From Betaproteobacteria bacterium (GTDB lineage: Bacteria > Pseudomonadota > Gammaproteobacteria > Burkholderiales > SG8-41): DNA of 39,938 nt. Below are positions 7,629 to 15,354 of the stretch, in pieces. The position numbers and the translations under genes were made by a program. The notes beneath the pieces were generated by a model, which saw only the letters and a program-made list of their open reading frames with translations, was not told the DNA's origin and ran no database searches. Location: positions 1 through 39,938 of the forward strand of contig CANIID010000012.1 in the NCBI GenBank assembly GCA_947467315.1, given 5' to 3'. Numbering within the stretch: the stretch's first letter is position 1; each line of letters starts with the position of its first letter.

Positions 7629-9359
7629 TCAAATCCTGCACACCTCATCCCCACACCCTAAATCACGATCCGCCTCCACCAGCAATTGCTCGAAGGTTTC
7701 CGGTACGCGAATTTCCTTGCCGATGACGCGTGGGCTGTAACCCTGCAGCCAGAAGCTATTGGTCGGATGTCCACCGCCGGCGATGATGATGATGAAGTTC
7801 TCCGGCTTTAATGTAATCGGCCACGGATCGACTTTTGCGCTCGCCTGCGTTAGCGGATTGGCGTCCATCTCGATCCACGCCGTGCCGCCGTTGCGTTTGA
7901 TCTCTGCCTGCGGGATGCGTGAATGCTCGTAGAAAAACTCGCGCATCTTCGGTTTTGTCCATCCAAGTTTGGCCATGTTGTTGGCGACTACGCCCGGAAT
8001 CAGAATCGCTCCCGGCGTGCCTTTTTCGTAGCCACTCAGATTGGTGTAGTTCGGCACGCGCATGAACTCGGCCATGCGGTACATACCCTGCGTGGCATCT
8101 TCCTCGGGCGTTTCTTTTTTCGCACCGCGCCGCCGTGCGTTGGTCGCACCGTTACTGAAAAACACTGACACCGCATTGGCTTCGCGTGCAAAACCGTGGC
8201 GCTCCGTCCCATGCGTGGGCCAGCTTTCCGGCAGGTTATCCTCGTCCTCGGCAAACACCATGTTGACGCTGCGCATACCGCCGTAGTTGGCCATCGCGCC
8301 GATGCCGGGCAATGCGCCGCCGACGTTCTGCTGAATCAAGCGCAGCGCGCGCCCGATGGAAGCGCCCGCCGGACGCTGCGGGTCGGGACCCAAGCAACCA
8401 AAGCCGGAATTCAAACGAATCTGTTTCGCAATCGGCCCATTGACGACCACCACCGGAAACGCGCTGCCCGAGGCCGCCTGCAATTGTTCGGCATTGGTTT
8501 CCGGGTGCAAGAACGCTTCGACCGCCGCAATCAGCACCGGCAGATATTCAGGCCGTCCACCAGCCATCGCCAGCGACACCGCGCAGGTTTCAACAGTGGT
8601 AATGCCGCCGCGCGGCGGAAACTTGCCGACCACGTGATCACGCGGCAGCGGCGTGCCGCGCAGGATGCGATCGACACGCGACTTCGTCGCGGGCCACAAC
8701 GGCAAACCATCGCCCCACAGATTGGTGATCGCGAGATCATTCGCGCGTTGCAGCGCGTCTTCGTACGTTTCGCCTTCGACTTTGAGCATCGGCACCGCGC
8801 CGGGCGCGGCCTTGGCATACACCGACTGCCAGCGCGTGAGGCCGTCGTAGAACTCCTGCTTGCGCGTGGTGAGCGCGAGGATATCGCTGCCCGGCAAAAA
8901 CATATCGATCGGAAAGGTAATCATCGCGGCATCGGGCGCCAAGCCCAATCCCGAAATCGCGTTGGTCATCACCCCTTTGAAATCCGCCCGCGTCAGTGTA
9001 ACGGTGGGGATGCCGAGGGTTTCGATTCTAGCGGCTGCACGGCCGCAAGCTGTGGCGCAGGACCCTCAAGCCGCGTTGCCGATAATGACGGCATCGACCC
9101 CGCTTTGTTTGACCAACCGCGCGGTTTCTTCTTCGCCGATCAGCGCGTTGCCCTGCGGATACGCATCGATGGGCAGAATTTCCACATCCGGGAAATCTTT
9201 TTCAAACAATTCTTTAATCAGCGGCAGCGTGCGAAACGCCTGCCACTGTTCGTTGGTGACGAAGCCGATTTTTTTTCCCGCAATGCCATCAAGGCGTGGC
9301 GCGTGCGGCTGCGTGATCTCAATCGCGCCGGACGGATCATAGAACTCGAGTTGTACCAT
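7629..9359 (-). CDS. UGSC-family selenoprotein, read through an in-frame TGA (Sec98)
   Basis: A single 577-codon frame apart from TGA at 9068-9066, the expected selenocysteine. Sequence across it reads GNAA-U-GSCATACGRAA, the name-giving UGSC motif; C101 and C105 follow. The part before the TGA (residues 1-97, including KKIGFVTNEQWQAF and VDAVIIGNAA) and the part after it (IPTVTLTRADFKG, then a roughly 450-aa domain with VVVVNGPIAKQIRLNSGFG and QNVGGALPGIGAMANYGG) are in the same phase. A hairpin fitting the bacterial SECIS pattern starts within 20 nt of the TGA. Family members have Sec or Cys here and are probable redox enzymes with no settled reaction. The ATG has GGAG at 9-10 nt. Automatic calling would give two ORFs or a 447-aa truncated product. 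It is divergent from the acyl-CoA dehydrogenase gene. Confidence 0.88.
9028..9068 (-). promoter_or_regulatory. UGA Sec codon and bacterial SECIS-like hairpin
   Basis: On the minus strand the TGA (9068-9066) is followed by a stem GCGGC/GCCGC (9046-9042 with 9035-9031). The stem is extended by two more pairs across a T-T mismatch. The apical loop is CGTGCA. The loop begins 24 nt after the TGA and has G as its second base. The bSECIS consensus requires a G within the first two loop positions at about 16-37 nt, so this fits. Base pairing was judged by eye. Confidence 0.65.
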
Positions 9360-9455
9360 GGCATTCTCCAATGATTCGAAACGGGCAGCATCGTAGCATG
9401 CAGTCGCCGGAACGTCTCGTGATACGCTTTGTAAAATAAAATTCGGGGCATACGC

Positions 9456-10652
9456 ATGGACTACCTTATCACCGACACCCAGCGCGCTTGGCAATTAAAA
9501 GCGCGCGAATTCGCCGAAAGTGAAATTCGCCCGCTATCACTCGCGCGCGATCAGATTGCCGAACCCGCCGCTACCTTTGACTGGGAAATCATCAAAAAAG
9601 GTTCGCGGCTCGGCATTCGCACCGCCGCCGTGCCCGTCGAGTACGGCGGCCACGGCATCGACTTCACCACACAAGCGTTGATGATCACGGAAATGGCCAA
9701 GGCCGACAGCGCCATCGCAAAAACCTTCAGCCAAAGCTGGAAGTGGAGCCACCTGATTGTCGATAACGGCAACGACGAGCAGAAAAAACGTTTCTTCGAT
9801 GCCTTCGTGCATGATGACCAGTTCGTGCTCGGCGGCGGCATCACCGAACCCAACGCCGGATCGGACAACCGCCTGCCGCCGGAAGACGATCCGAAATCCG
9901 GCTTACAACTGCGCGCGACGCTCGACGGCGACACCTGGGTGTTAAACGGCGCCAAGTGCTACATCGCCAATGCCAACATTGGCAAACTGATTTTCGCCTT
10001 CACTCGCACCGACCCGAACGCGCCGGTGCAGGATGGCACGACCATCTTCGCCGTGCCGCACGACACGCCGGGACTGAAAGTCGGAAAGGTGTTCAACAAA
10101 CACGGTTGGCGCTTCTACCAAAACGCCGAGTTGTTTTTCGAGAATGTGCGCGTGCCCGACAGCAACCGCTTAGGTGCGCTGAATGGTGCGCTTAATGGCG
10201 CGCACAAAAAACACGGTGGCAAGAACAGTAAATTCGGCGATCTGGAATACGCCGCCAACGCGCTGGGCATCTGCGATGCCGCGATTGAAATGGCCACCGC
10301 ACACGGGCGCACGCACCGGCAGGCGGGCACGCGCCTAAACGAGCACCAGTTATTTCAGTTAAAGCTTTCGGAAATGCATATGCAGACCGAAGCGCTACGC
10401 TCCTTCGTAGTGCGTATCGCAGCCGAGAGCGATTGCACCGCCGACATCTCGCGCAAACACAATATGTTTCTGATGAACTTTTCGACCGATGCGATGCAGC
10501 GCGTGTGTTATCTCAATCTCGACATTCACGGTCGCGCCGCCAAGGGAGAGATCAGCGCGCGGGCAGAGAAGCTGGTGCGCGACGCGATTATCTGGACACA
10601 CATCGCGGGGGATTCGGTGCAGCGGATGAAGGCGGTTAAGGCCTTGCTGTAA
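9456..10652 (+). CDS. Acyl-CoA dehydrogenase family protein
   Basis: 398 aa with the three usual parts: an N-terminal helical domain, a beta-barrel region with GGGITEPNAGSDNR (126-139) and WVLNGAKCYIANANIG, and a C-terminal helical domain. The usual C-terminal catalytic Glu of the YEGTxEIQR motif is absent; this protein has HIAGDSVQR. A Glu at position 264 in GDLEYAA sits where isovaleryl-CoA dehydrogenase-type enzymes carry their base, so it may be active through that residue. FAD-linked alpha,beta-dehydrogenation of an acyl-CoA is the family reaction. It starts 96 nt from the divergent selenoprotein gene. No electron-transfer flavoprotein genes are nearby. Confidence 0.9.
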   Translation: MDYLITDTQRAWQLKAREFAESEIRPLSLARDQIAEPAATFDWEIIKKGSRLGIRTAAVPVEYGGHGIDFTTQALMITEMAKADSAIAKTFSQSWKWSHLIVDNGNDEQKKRFFDAFVHDDQFVLGGGITEPNAGSDNRLPPEDDPKSGLQLRATLDGDTWVLNGAKCYIANANIGKLIFAFTRTDPNAPVQDGTTIFAVPHDTPGLKVGKVFNKHGWRFYQNAELFFENVRVPDSNRLGALNGALNGAHKKHGGKNSKFGDLEYAANALGICDAAIEMATAHGRTHRQAGTRLNEHQLFQLKLSEMHMQTEALRSFVVRIAAESDCTADISRKHNMFLMNFSTDAMQRVCYLNLDIHGRAAKGEISARAEKLVRDAIIWTHIAGDSVQRMKAVKALL

Positions 10653-10668
10653 ACAACTCCACCACGAC

Positions 10669-10776
10669 CGTCATTCTGGCGAAAGCCAGAATCCAGTTTG
10701 TTCATATACGCGAAGCGTCTATACAGGGTCTTCGACCTGGTTTACGACCTGGATTCTGGCTTTCGCCAGAATGACG
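10669..10776. repeat. REPIN-like paired palindromic repeat, 108 bp
   Basis: Two perfect inverted 28-nt arms (10669-10696 and 10749-10776) flank about 52 bp of unrelated sequence. Each arm is itself palindromic (ATTCTGGC-GAAA-GCCAGAAT). The pair fills the gap between the stops of the convergent genes 9456-10652 and 10799-11803. The same arm occurs at 12597, 12928 and, with a GCAG loop, at 24196 and 24280. Size and structure match REP doublets. Confidence 0.85.
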
Positions 10777-10798
10777 ATGATGGAGGTAACGCAGTAAT

Positions 10799-11803
10799 CT
10801 ACTTCGTCAGCGCCAGATCCTTCAAAAATGCACGCAGTTGCGCATCATCACGATCCATCTGTTTGCGCGCGTCGGCGCTGGGCAGATACTCGCTGGACCA
10901 GAAATTTTCATCGAGTTCTTTTTTCCACTCCGCTGATTCGGTAAGCCGCTTAAACACACGATCCCAGTACGCGAGTTGCGCGGGCGTGAGGTTTTTAGCG
11001 CCCAAAAAAGTCCGGGAATTCGACACCACGGCGTCAAAACCCTGCTCGCGCCATGTGGGCACATTGGCCAGCACGCCGCCCAAGCGTTTGGGCGCCGCCA
11101 CAGCCACCACGCGCACCTGGTTATTGCGCAGGAGTGAAGCTGCCAATGCGGCCGTCACTGGCGCCACATCGACGTGTCCACCCATCACTGCCGTGGTCGC
11201 GGCTCCCCCAGAGGGGAAGATCACGTTGCGCGTCTTCTTGATGTCCACGCCGCCCAGATGCAGCGCCACGGCGAGCCCCTGGTGATTCGGATTGCCGATG
11301 CTGGTGGCGATGCCCAGACTCAACGAAGTCACGTCCTTTTTCAGACGATCGATAAGATCGGCGCCGCCCTTGATAGGCGAATCCGGCTTCACCGTCACCG
11401 AAATGTATTCGGTGAACAAATTGACGACCTGTGTGAATTCGGTATAACTCGGCCCGCGTCCGACGATGTTGTTGGTGAGCATCGATTTGTTGGCGAGCGT
11501 CAGGTAATGGGGATCCGCCTGCTGCGTAATGTAGTTATAGGCCATCGCGCCGCCACCGCCGGGTTTGTTGACCACTGTGACCGGCACGTCCATCGCTTTT
11601 TGATCCTGAAACACTTTCACCATCAGCCGCAGGATGCGATCCGAGCCGCCGCCGGGCGCATTGATCGCCACCAGCTCGACGGGCTTGACGGGCTTCCATG
11701 GGGGATCGGCCGCAAATGCCGGCGCGACCGGTGCGATGATAAGCATCAACGCCGCTGCCGTGCATGACCTACCGCACAGCCCGTACAAAATTTTTCGTTG
11801 CAT
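10799..11803 (-). CDS. TctC-like tripartite tricarboxylate receptor (receptor 5)
   Basis: 334 aa with a signal peptide ending APAFAAD. It diverges from the other receptors. The core is KPVELVAINAPGGGSDRILR. VVNKPGGGGAMAYNYI and VPTWREQGFDAVVSNSR resemble the classical citrate-binding TctC branch rather than the Bug branch. The YxxKPIR opening and HVPYKG block are missing; VIFPSGGAATTAVMGGH stands in for the latter. It is divergent from the ModA-like gene at 11875, with 71 nt between the starts. The REPIN-like repeat lies 22 nt past its stop. No tctBA follows. The ligand is probably a di- or tricarboxylate but this is unproven. Confidence 0.9.
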   Translation of the reverse strand: MQRKILYGLCGRSCTAAALMLIIAPVAPAFAADPPWKPVKPVELVAINAPGGGSDRILRLMVKVFQDQKAMDVPVTVVNKPGGGGAMAYNYITQQADPHYLTLANKSMLTNNIVGRGPSYTEFTQVVNLFTEYISVTVKPDSPIKGGADLIDRLKKDVTSLSLGIATSIGNPNHQGLAVALHLGGVDIKKTRNVIFPSGGAATTAVMGGHVDVAPVTAALAASLLRNNQVRVVAVAAPKRLGGVLANVPTWREQGFDAVVSNSRTFLGAKNLTPAQLAYWDRVFKRLTESAEWKKELDENFWSSEYLPSADARKQMDRDDAQLRAFLKDLALTK

Positions 11804-11874
11804 GTTCAGGTATCCTCCTGCGTGGGATTCTAGCGCGCTATCATCCGCCGCGAAACCAATTCAAGCGAGAAATC

Positions 11875-12582
11875 ATGGCCACGACTCCACCGACAAACAT
11901 TACCCTGCGCACCTCCAACAGCACGCGCCCGGTACTGGATTTGCTCCTACCCGGTTTTGAACGCGCGGCCGGCCACAAGGTTACGCTGATACTCGACACC
12001 GCGAAAAATTCTCTGGCGCGCATCAAGGCCGGCGAGCGCGCAGACGCCGCCGTGCTGCTGGATAAATCTATCGATGAACTGGCCGGCATGGGCGTGCTGA
12101 TCGCAGACAGCCGCCAACCTTTTTCGCGCTCCACCATCGGCATCGGCGTGTTGCAAGGTGCGCCCAAGCCCGACATCAGCACGGTTGCCGCCTTCAAGCA
12201 AACGCTGCTCAACGCCAAATCCATCGCGCACACCGTGCATGGCCCCAGCGGCGCGTATTTTCTGGAGCTATGTGAGCGACTCGGCATCGCAGAACAAGTG
12301 AAACCCAAAACGGTGACGCGCCCCGGCGGCTACATTGGCGTGGTGGTCACAGCGGGCGAGGCCGAGATGGCGTTTCAGCAGATTTGCGAGTTGCTGGCGG
12401 TGCCGGGCATTGAGTTGGTGGGGCCGATACCGGAAGCGGTGCAATACAACTTTGATTCCAAGGCGGCGATTTTTACCGATTCAAAGAATCAGGACGCGGC
12501 GCGGGATCTGTTGAAATATTTTGCGCGACCGGAGCATGCGGCTACGTTCATCAAGGCGGGGTTGGGACAACTACGCGATTGA
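11875..12582 (+). CDS. ModA-like substrate-binding domain protein without signal peptide
   Basis: 235 aa from the ATG after GCGAGAAATC. It is a type-2 periplasmic-binding fold similar to molybdate-binding ModA: LRTSNSTRPVLDLLLPGFERAAGHKV at the N-terminus, ADAAVLLDKSIDELAGMG, and a YFARPEHAATFIKAGL C-terminus. The secreted protein at 28236-28994 has the same architecture. Here no signal peptide is present. Starting 37 codons earlier adds only a poor, charged segment. It may therefore be a cytoplasmic ligand-binding protein, or its true start may be unusual. No modB/modC genes adjoin it. Not necessarily a molybdate protein. Confidence 0.85.
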   Translation: MATTPPTNITLRTSNSTRPVLDLLLPGFERAAGHKVTLILDTAKNSLARIKAGERADAAVLLDKSIDELAGMGVLIADSRQPFSRSTIGIGVLQGAPKPDISTVAAFKQTLLNAKSIAHTVHGPSGAYFLELCERLGIAEQVKPKTVTRPGGYIGVVVTAGEAEMAFQQICELLAVPGIELVGPIPEAVQYNFDSKAAIFTDSKNQDAARDLLKYFARPEHAATFIKAGLGQLRD

Positions 12583-12596
12583 GAAATCCTCGCCAC

Positions 12597-12624
12597 CGTC
12601 ATTCTGGCGAAAGCCAGAATCCAG
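12597..12624 (+). repeat. Palindromic REP unit, left of GIY-YIG gene
   Basis: A 28-nt unit identical to the arm at 10669-10696, with inner palindrome ATTCTGGC-GAAA-GCCAGAAT. Together with the inverted unit at 12928-12955 it brackets a small GIY-YIG gene, giving an element of about 359 bp. Confidence 0.85.
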
Positions 12625-12639
12625 TTCGTTCCTCTATTC

Positions 12640-12922
12640 TCAAACAACCTCGGCATACCGATCGAGCCAGCCCGGATTCGAGGCTTCTATCAATTCCAAT
12701 TTCCACGCGCGCTTCCAGAACTTCAAAGCCTTTTCCCTTGCAATGGCAGATTCCATCGCCTCGTGAATTTCGTACCAAACCAGCATATGCACGCCGTAGC
12801 GTTTGGTAAAACTCTCTACGAAATCATTCTTGTGCTCCCACACGCGCTTTACCAGATCGGACGTAACGCCAATGTAGAGGGTGCCGTTTTTCTTGCTTGC
12901 AAGGGTATACGCAGGGTTGCAT
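12640..12922 (-). pseudogene. GIY-YIG endonuclease-like gene with frameshift
   Basis: The frame ending at 12640 encodes the body of a small GIY-YIG protein: LASKKNGTLYIGVTSDLVKR, then YGVHMLVWYEIHEAMESAIAREKALKFWKR and a LIEASNPGW tail. The expected start (ATG at 12922, MQPCVY) is in another frame. A typical MQPCVYILASK opening would need an ATC codon where only C remains, near 12904. A 2-nt deletion therefore explains the shift. The piece between the preceding in-frame stop and the body has no ATG. Single-domain GIY-YIG proteins are nicking or repair-type endonucleases. The gene lies between two inverted REP units, which suggests a link. Sequencing error at this point cannot be excluded. Confidence 0.82.
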
Positions 12923-12927
12923 TGTCA

Positions 12928-12955
12928 CTGGATTCTGGCGTACGCCAGAATGACG
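12928..12955 (-). repeat. Palindromic REP unit, right of GIY-YIG gene
   Basis: An inverted copy of the unit at 12597-12624. It differs in the loop (GTAC instead of TTTC on this strand) but keeps both 8-nt stems and the flanking CTGG and TGACG. It begins 5 nt upstream of the GIY-YIG ATG. Confidence 0.85.
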
Positions 12956-12965
12956 GTTGGGATTA

Positions 12966-13898
12966 TTACTTCCCCAACCGCGGCGGCCCCTGCGTCAGCG
13001 TCGGTATGCGATACAACCCTTCCTGCGCGGTGATGTAGAGGACGCTCTTGCGCGGGCCAGAGAACGCGACGTTGGTGGGTTTCTTCGGCACCGCGATATT
13101 GCCGAGATAGCGCCCCATCCGGTCGAACACCTGCACGCCGGTAATCGCGGTCACATAAAAACGCCCTTCAGCATCAATCGCCATGCCGTCGCCGCCGCTG
13201 TCTTTGCCCTCGGGTATGTCGCGCAGACGCATGAACACGCGGCGGTTGCGCAGCGTGCCGTCGGGCTGCACGTCCCACGCGGGCATATCCGCCTCCACCG
13301 TGTCGGCGACGATCAGCGTTTTGCCATCGAGCGTGAGCGTTAATCCATTGGGCCGCGTCGTCGTATCGTCCACCATGATCGCCTGCGTTGCGCCGGGCGG
13401 CAGGTAATACACATGGTGCTTGCGTCCCTTGGGTATCGGGCGCGGGCCGGGATCGGTGAAGTAAAGGCCGCCTTTCGCGTCCGCGATCACATCATTCGGC
13501 AACATCATCGGCGCGGCCCCCGTGCCGCGCGTGACTTCGGTGTAATCCCCGTTGGCCGCGATGCGCACGATGCGCTTGCCGTCGCTTTCGACGCCGATCA
13601 ATTCGCCCTTGGGCGTAAACGCGAGACCATTCGTGGTGTTGGATTTTTCGCGCAACACGGCAATTTTGCCGTGCGAGTCCATGCGATAAATGCGCTGCGC
13701 CGCGCGCAGATCCGTGAAATACAAACCGCCATCCGGCGTGCCCAGCGGGCCTTCGGTGAAGAGAAATCCTTCCTGCACCAGTTGCACCTTCGCATCCGGC
13801 GCGATCACGTTCGACAGGCTGTCGCTGTGTGGCGTGGACGCGCAACCCGTGAGCAGCAAGGCCGCTGCCAGCATCATCAAAGACCCTATTTTTCGCAT
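12966..13898 (-). CDS. SMP-30/gluconolactonase-like (LRE family) lipoprotein
   Basis: 310 aa. It carries a lipoprotein signal with lipobox LTGC (C19) followed by ASTPHS, so it is probably membrane-anchored in the periplasm. The rest is a six-bladed propeller of the SMP-30/gluconolactonase type: EGPLGTPDGGLYFTD near residue 50 (with the Glu ligand), LPNDVIADAKGGLYFTD, TRPNGLTLTLDGKTLIVADT, and GDGMAIDAEGRFYV. The Glu, Asn and Asp positions expected to bind one divalent metal are present. The reaction is probably hydrolysis of a lactone or ester. GGGGGG lies a few nt upstream of the ATG, and the 22-bp AT-rich element lies 20 nt further upstream. It is 60 nt downstream of the small exported protein's stop. 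Confidence 0.9.
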   Translation of the reverse strand: MRKIGSLMMLAAALLLTGCASTPHSDSLSNVIAPDAKVQLVQEGFLFTEGPLGTPDGGLYFTDLRAAQRIYRMDSHGKIAVLREKSNTTNGLAFTPKGELIGVESDGKRIVRIAANGDYTEVTRGTGAAPMMLPNDVIADAKGGLYFTDPGPRPIPKGRKHHVYYLPPGATQAIMVDDTTTRPNGLTLTLDGKTLIVADTVEADMPAWDVQPDGTLRNRRVFMRLRDIPEGKDSGGDGMAIDAEGRFYVTAITGVQVFDRMGRYLGNIAVPKKPTNVAFSGPRKSVLYITAQEGLYRIPTLTQGPPRLGK

Positions 13899-13918
13899 GG
13901 CACCCCCCGATAAATTAT

Positions 13919-13940
13919 CAATAAAAACAGATAGTTATAA
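13919..13940 (-). promoter_or_regulatory. 22-bp AT-rich element, copy b
   Basis: The minus strand reads TTATAACTATCTGTTTTTATTG-like sequence in agreement with the TAASYAWWTGTTTTTA consensus. It lies 20 nt upstream of the SMP-30-like lipoprotein start, between that gene and the stop at 13959. Confidence 0.5.
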
Positions 13941-13958
13941 GACGCCACTCAGCAGCCA

Positions 13959-14468
13959 TCAATCGCTATTGGCTTTCTGCCACGCACCGACACTGGCATA
14001 GGTCGTGAGTCGCTCTTTTTTCTGTAGCGGCAACACCAAACGCTCCGCGTCCTTTGCGCCAAAGAAAACGTCCTTGTCGCCTGCCCACGTAAGCTTGCCG
14101 GACAGCGTGCCGTTAACGATGCGCCCCTCGAACACCGCTTGCGCCCGGCGGTTGGGTTTCAAATCTCGCCGGACGACTACCGCCTTGAATGTCACCGCGC
14201 CCGTGCGCTCATCGTAGGCGCCGTCGGCAAAGCGGCCGCGCCGACCTTCGATGTTGCCATCCCAATACACGATCTCACCCAGCAATAACCCGCCGCTGCG
14301 CCAGAGCTGCGCCCGATGCCCGTAGGTGTGATCTTCGGTAGAGCGCACTTTCGCAAACTCACCCAGGGGTTGCACCAGCGTCTTTGCCGGTTCAGCACCG
14401 TGCGCTAATGCCGCAAACAGGCTCAACACGATGCCCATGCAAAACCAAAATGCGCGCGCGGCATTCAT
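13959..14468 (-). CDS. Small exported protein of unknown function
   Basis: 169 aa from the second in-frame ATG. This start gives a classical signal peptide (MNAARAFWFCMGIVLSLFAA to ALAHGAEP). The longer start would overlap the upstream NHL gene by about 26 nt. The mature part is beta-rich with charged turns: RSTEDHTYGHRAQLWRSGG, LLGEIVYWDGNIEGRRGRFAD, and GTLSGKLTWAGDKDVFFGAK. The alternating pattern looks like a small beta-barrel or sandwich. I do not recognise the family. The gene is 13 nt after the NHL gene stop and so is probably co-transcribed. No ribosome site is obvious. Confidence 0.75.
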   Translation of the reverse strand: MNAARAFWFCMGIVLSLFAALAHGAEPAKTLVQPLGEFAKVRSTEDHTYGHRAQLWRSGGLLLGEIVYWDGNIEGRRGRFADGAYDERTGAVTFKAVVVRRDLKPNRRAQAVFEGRIVNGTLSGKLTWAGDKDVFFGAKDAERLVLPLQKKERLTTYASVGAWQKANSD

Positions 14469-14481
14469 GCGCGGCGTGCCG

Positions 14482-15354
14482 CTAATTTTTAGCCAGCTTC
14501 TGCACACGCCAGTTCAGCGGATCGGCGATGTAAATATTTTCCTGTTGATCGAGCGCGATCAAATGCGCTTCGCCGTATTGATTCGGCCCTTTGCCCTGAC
14601 TGCCGGTGATGCCCAGCACGTTGCAGTTTTCGTCGAGCTTCATCACTTTGCCCGCGTGACCGTGCGCCATCATCATGTGGCTCTGGTCGTTGCACAGGCA
14701 CAGGCCGCACGGCGTGCCGGGGTGGCTGGTCTCGCGCACATAGTTGCCGTCGGCGTCGAACACTTGGATGCGCTGGTTGGAGCGGTCGGCGATATACAGC
14801 AAACCGTTTTTGTTAATCACGATGGAGTGCGGCTGATCGAATTGCCCCGCCGCCTTGCCGGTGCCGCCCCAGGTTTTCAGGTGTGCGCCGTCGGGGGCGA
14901 ATTTATGCACCAGGGAGTTGCCTTTGCCATGGCCCTGAGTGATGTAGACCTCGCCCTTGGGGCCGAACGCGAGATCGTTAGGCTCGTCAAAACATTTGAG
15001 ATGCCCGGCCTGATGCCACTCACCCGCGCGCCCTTTCACGCCCAGCACCATGAGAATGCGCCCATCGGCGGTCATTTTCACCACGAAGTGCGCGCCGGTG
15101 TCGGTGGCCCAGATGTTGCCTTCGCGGTCGATGCGCAAGCCGTGCGGATTGGTGAACACGCCGCGCGCCATGGTTCGCAAATAGTTGCCCGCGTTGTCGA
15201 ACTCCATCAGCGCGTGTTCACCGCGATTAAACACGAGAATATTGTTTTTGGCGTTGACCGCGACGCCGGAGCAGGGGCCGAAGTTGATGCCGGCGGGCAG
15301 TTTAAAAATATCAGCGACGGGGGTGTAACCGAGATCAGGGATTTGAGTTGTCAT
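14482..15354 (-). CDS. NHL-repeat six-bladed beta-propeller protein
   Basis: 290 aa with repeated NHL blades. Each carries a P(H/N)GLRIDREGNIWATDTGAHFV-like pattern at about residues 65-90. Examples are NDLAFGPKGEVYITQGHGKG, FDQPHSIVINKNGLLYIADRSNQRIQVFD and EAHLIALDQQENIYIADPLNWRVQKL. The layout is like the lyase domain of peptidyl-alpha-hydroxyglycine amidating lyase and related bacterial proteins. There is no signal peptide, so it is likely cytoplasmic. The role is unknown. A third propeller gene (SMP-30-like) follows in the same direction after the small exported protein. It is divergent from the FAH gene across 257 nt that contain one AT-rich element. Confidence 0.88.
   Translation of the reverse strand: MTTQIPDLGYTPVADIFKLPAGINFGPCSGVAVNAKNNILVFNRGEHALMEFDNAGNYLRTMARGVFTNPHGLRIDREGNIWATDTGAHFVVKMTADGRILMVLGVKGRAGEWHQAGHLKCFDEPNDLAFGPKGEVYITQGHGKGNSLVHKFAPDGAHLKTWGGTGKAAGQFDQPHSIVINKNGLLYIADRSNQRIQVFDADGNYVRETSHPGTPCGLCLCNDQSHMMMAHGHAGKVMKLDENCNVLGITGSQGKGPNQYGEAHLIALDQQENIYIADPLNWRVQKLAKN

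Noticed and set aside
7629-8972. A stand-alone 447-aa gene starting at the GTG/ATG near 8972, with a separate short gene ending at 9066
   Set aside because: The two frames are in phase across a TGA that sits exactly in the UGSC motif, and splitting them would discard the conserved GSC-containing segment. A single selenoprotein gene is the better reading.
8196-9374. Long open frame on the plus strand opposite the selenoprotein gene
   Set aside because: Its translation is rich in Arg, His and Gln with no recognisable motif, which is typical of the antisense shadow of a GC-rich gene.
12597-12955. CRISPR array
   Set aside because: Only two inverted units, not direct repeats, and the interval encodes a GIY-YIG protein.
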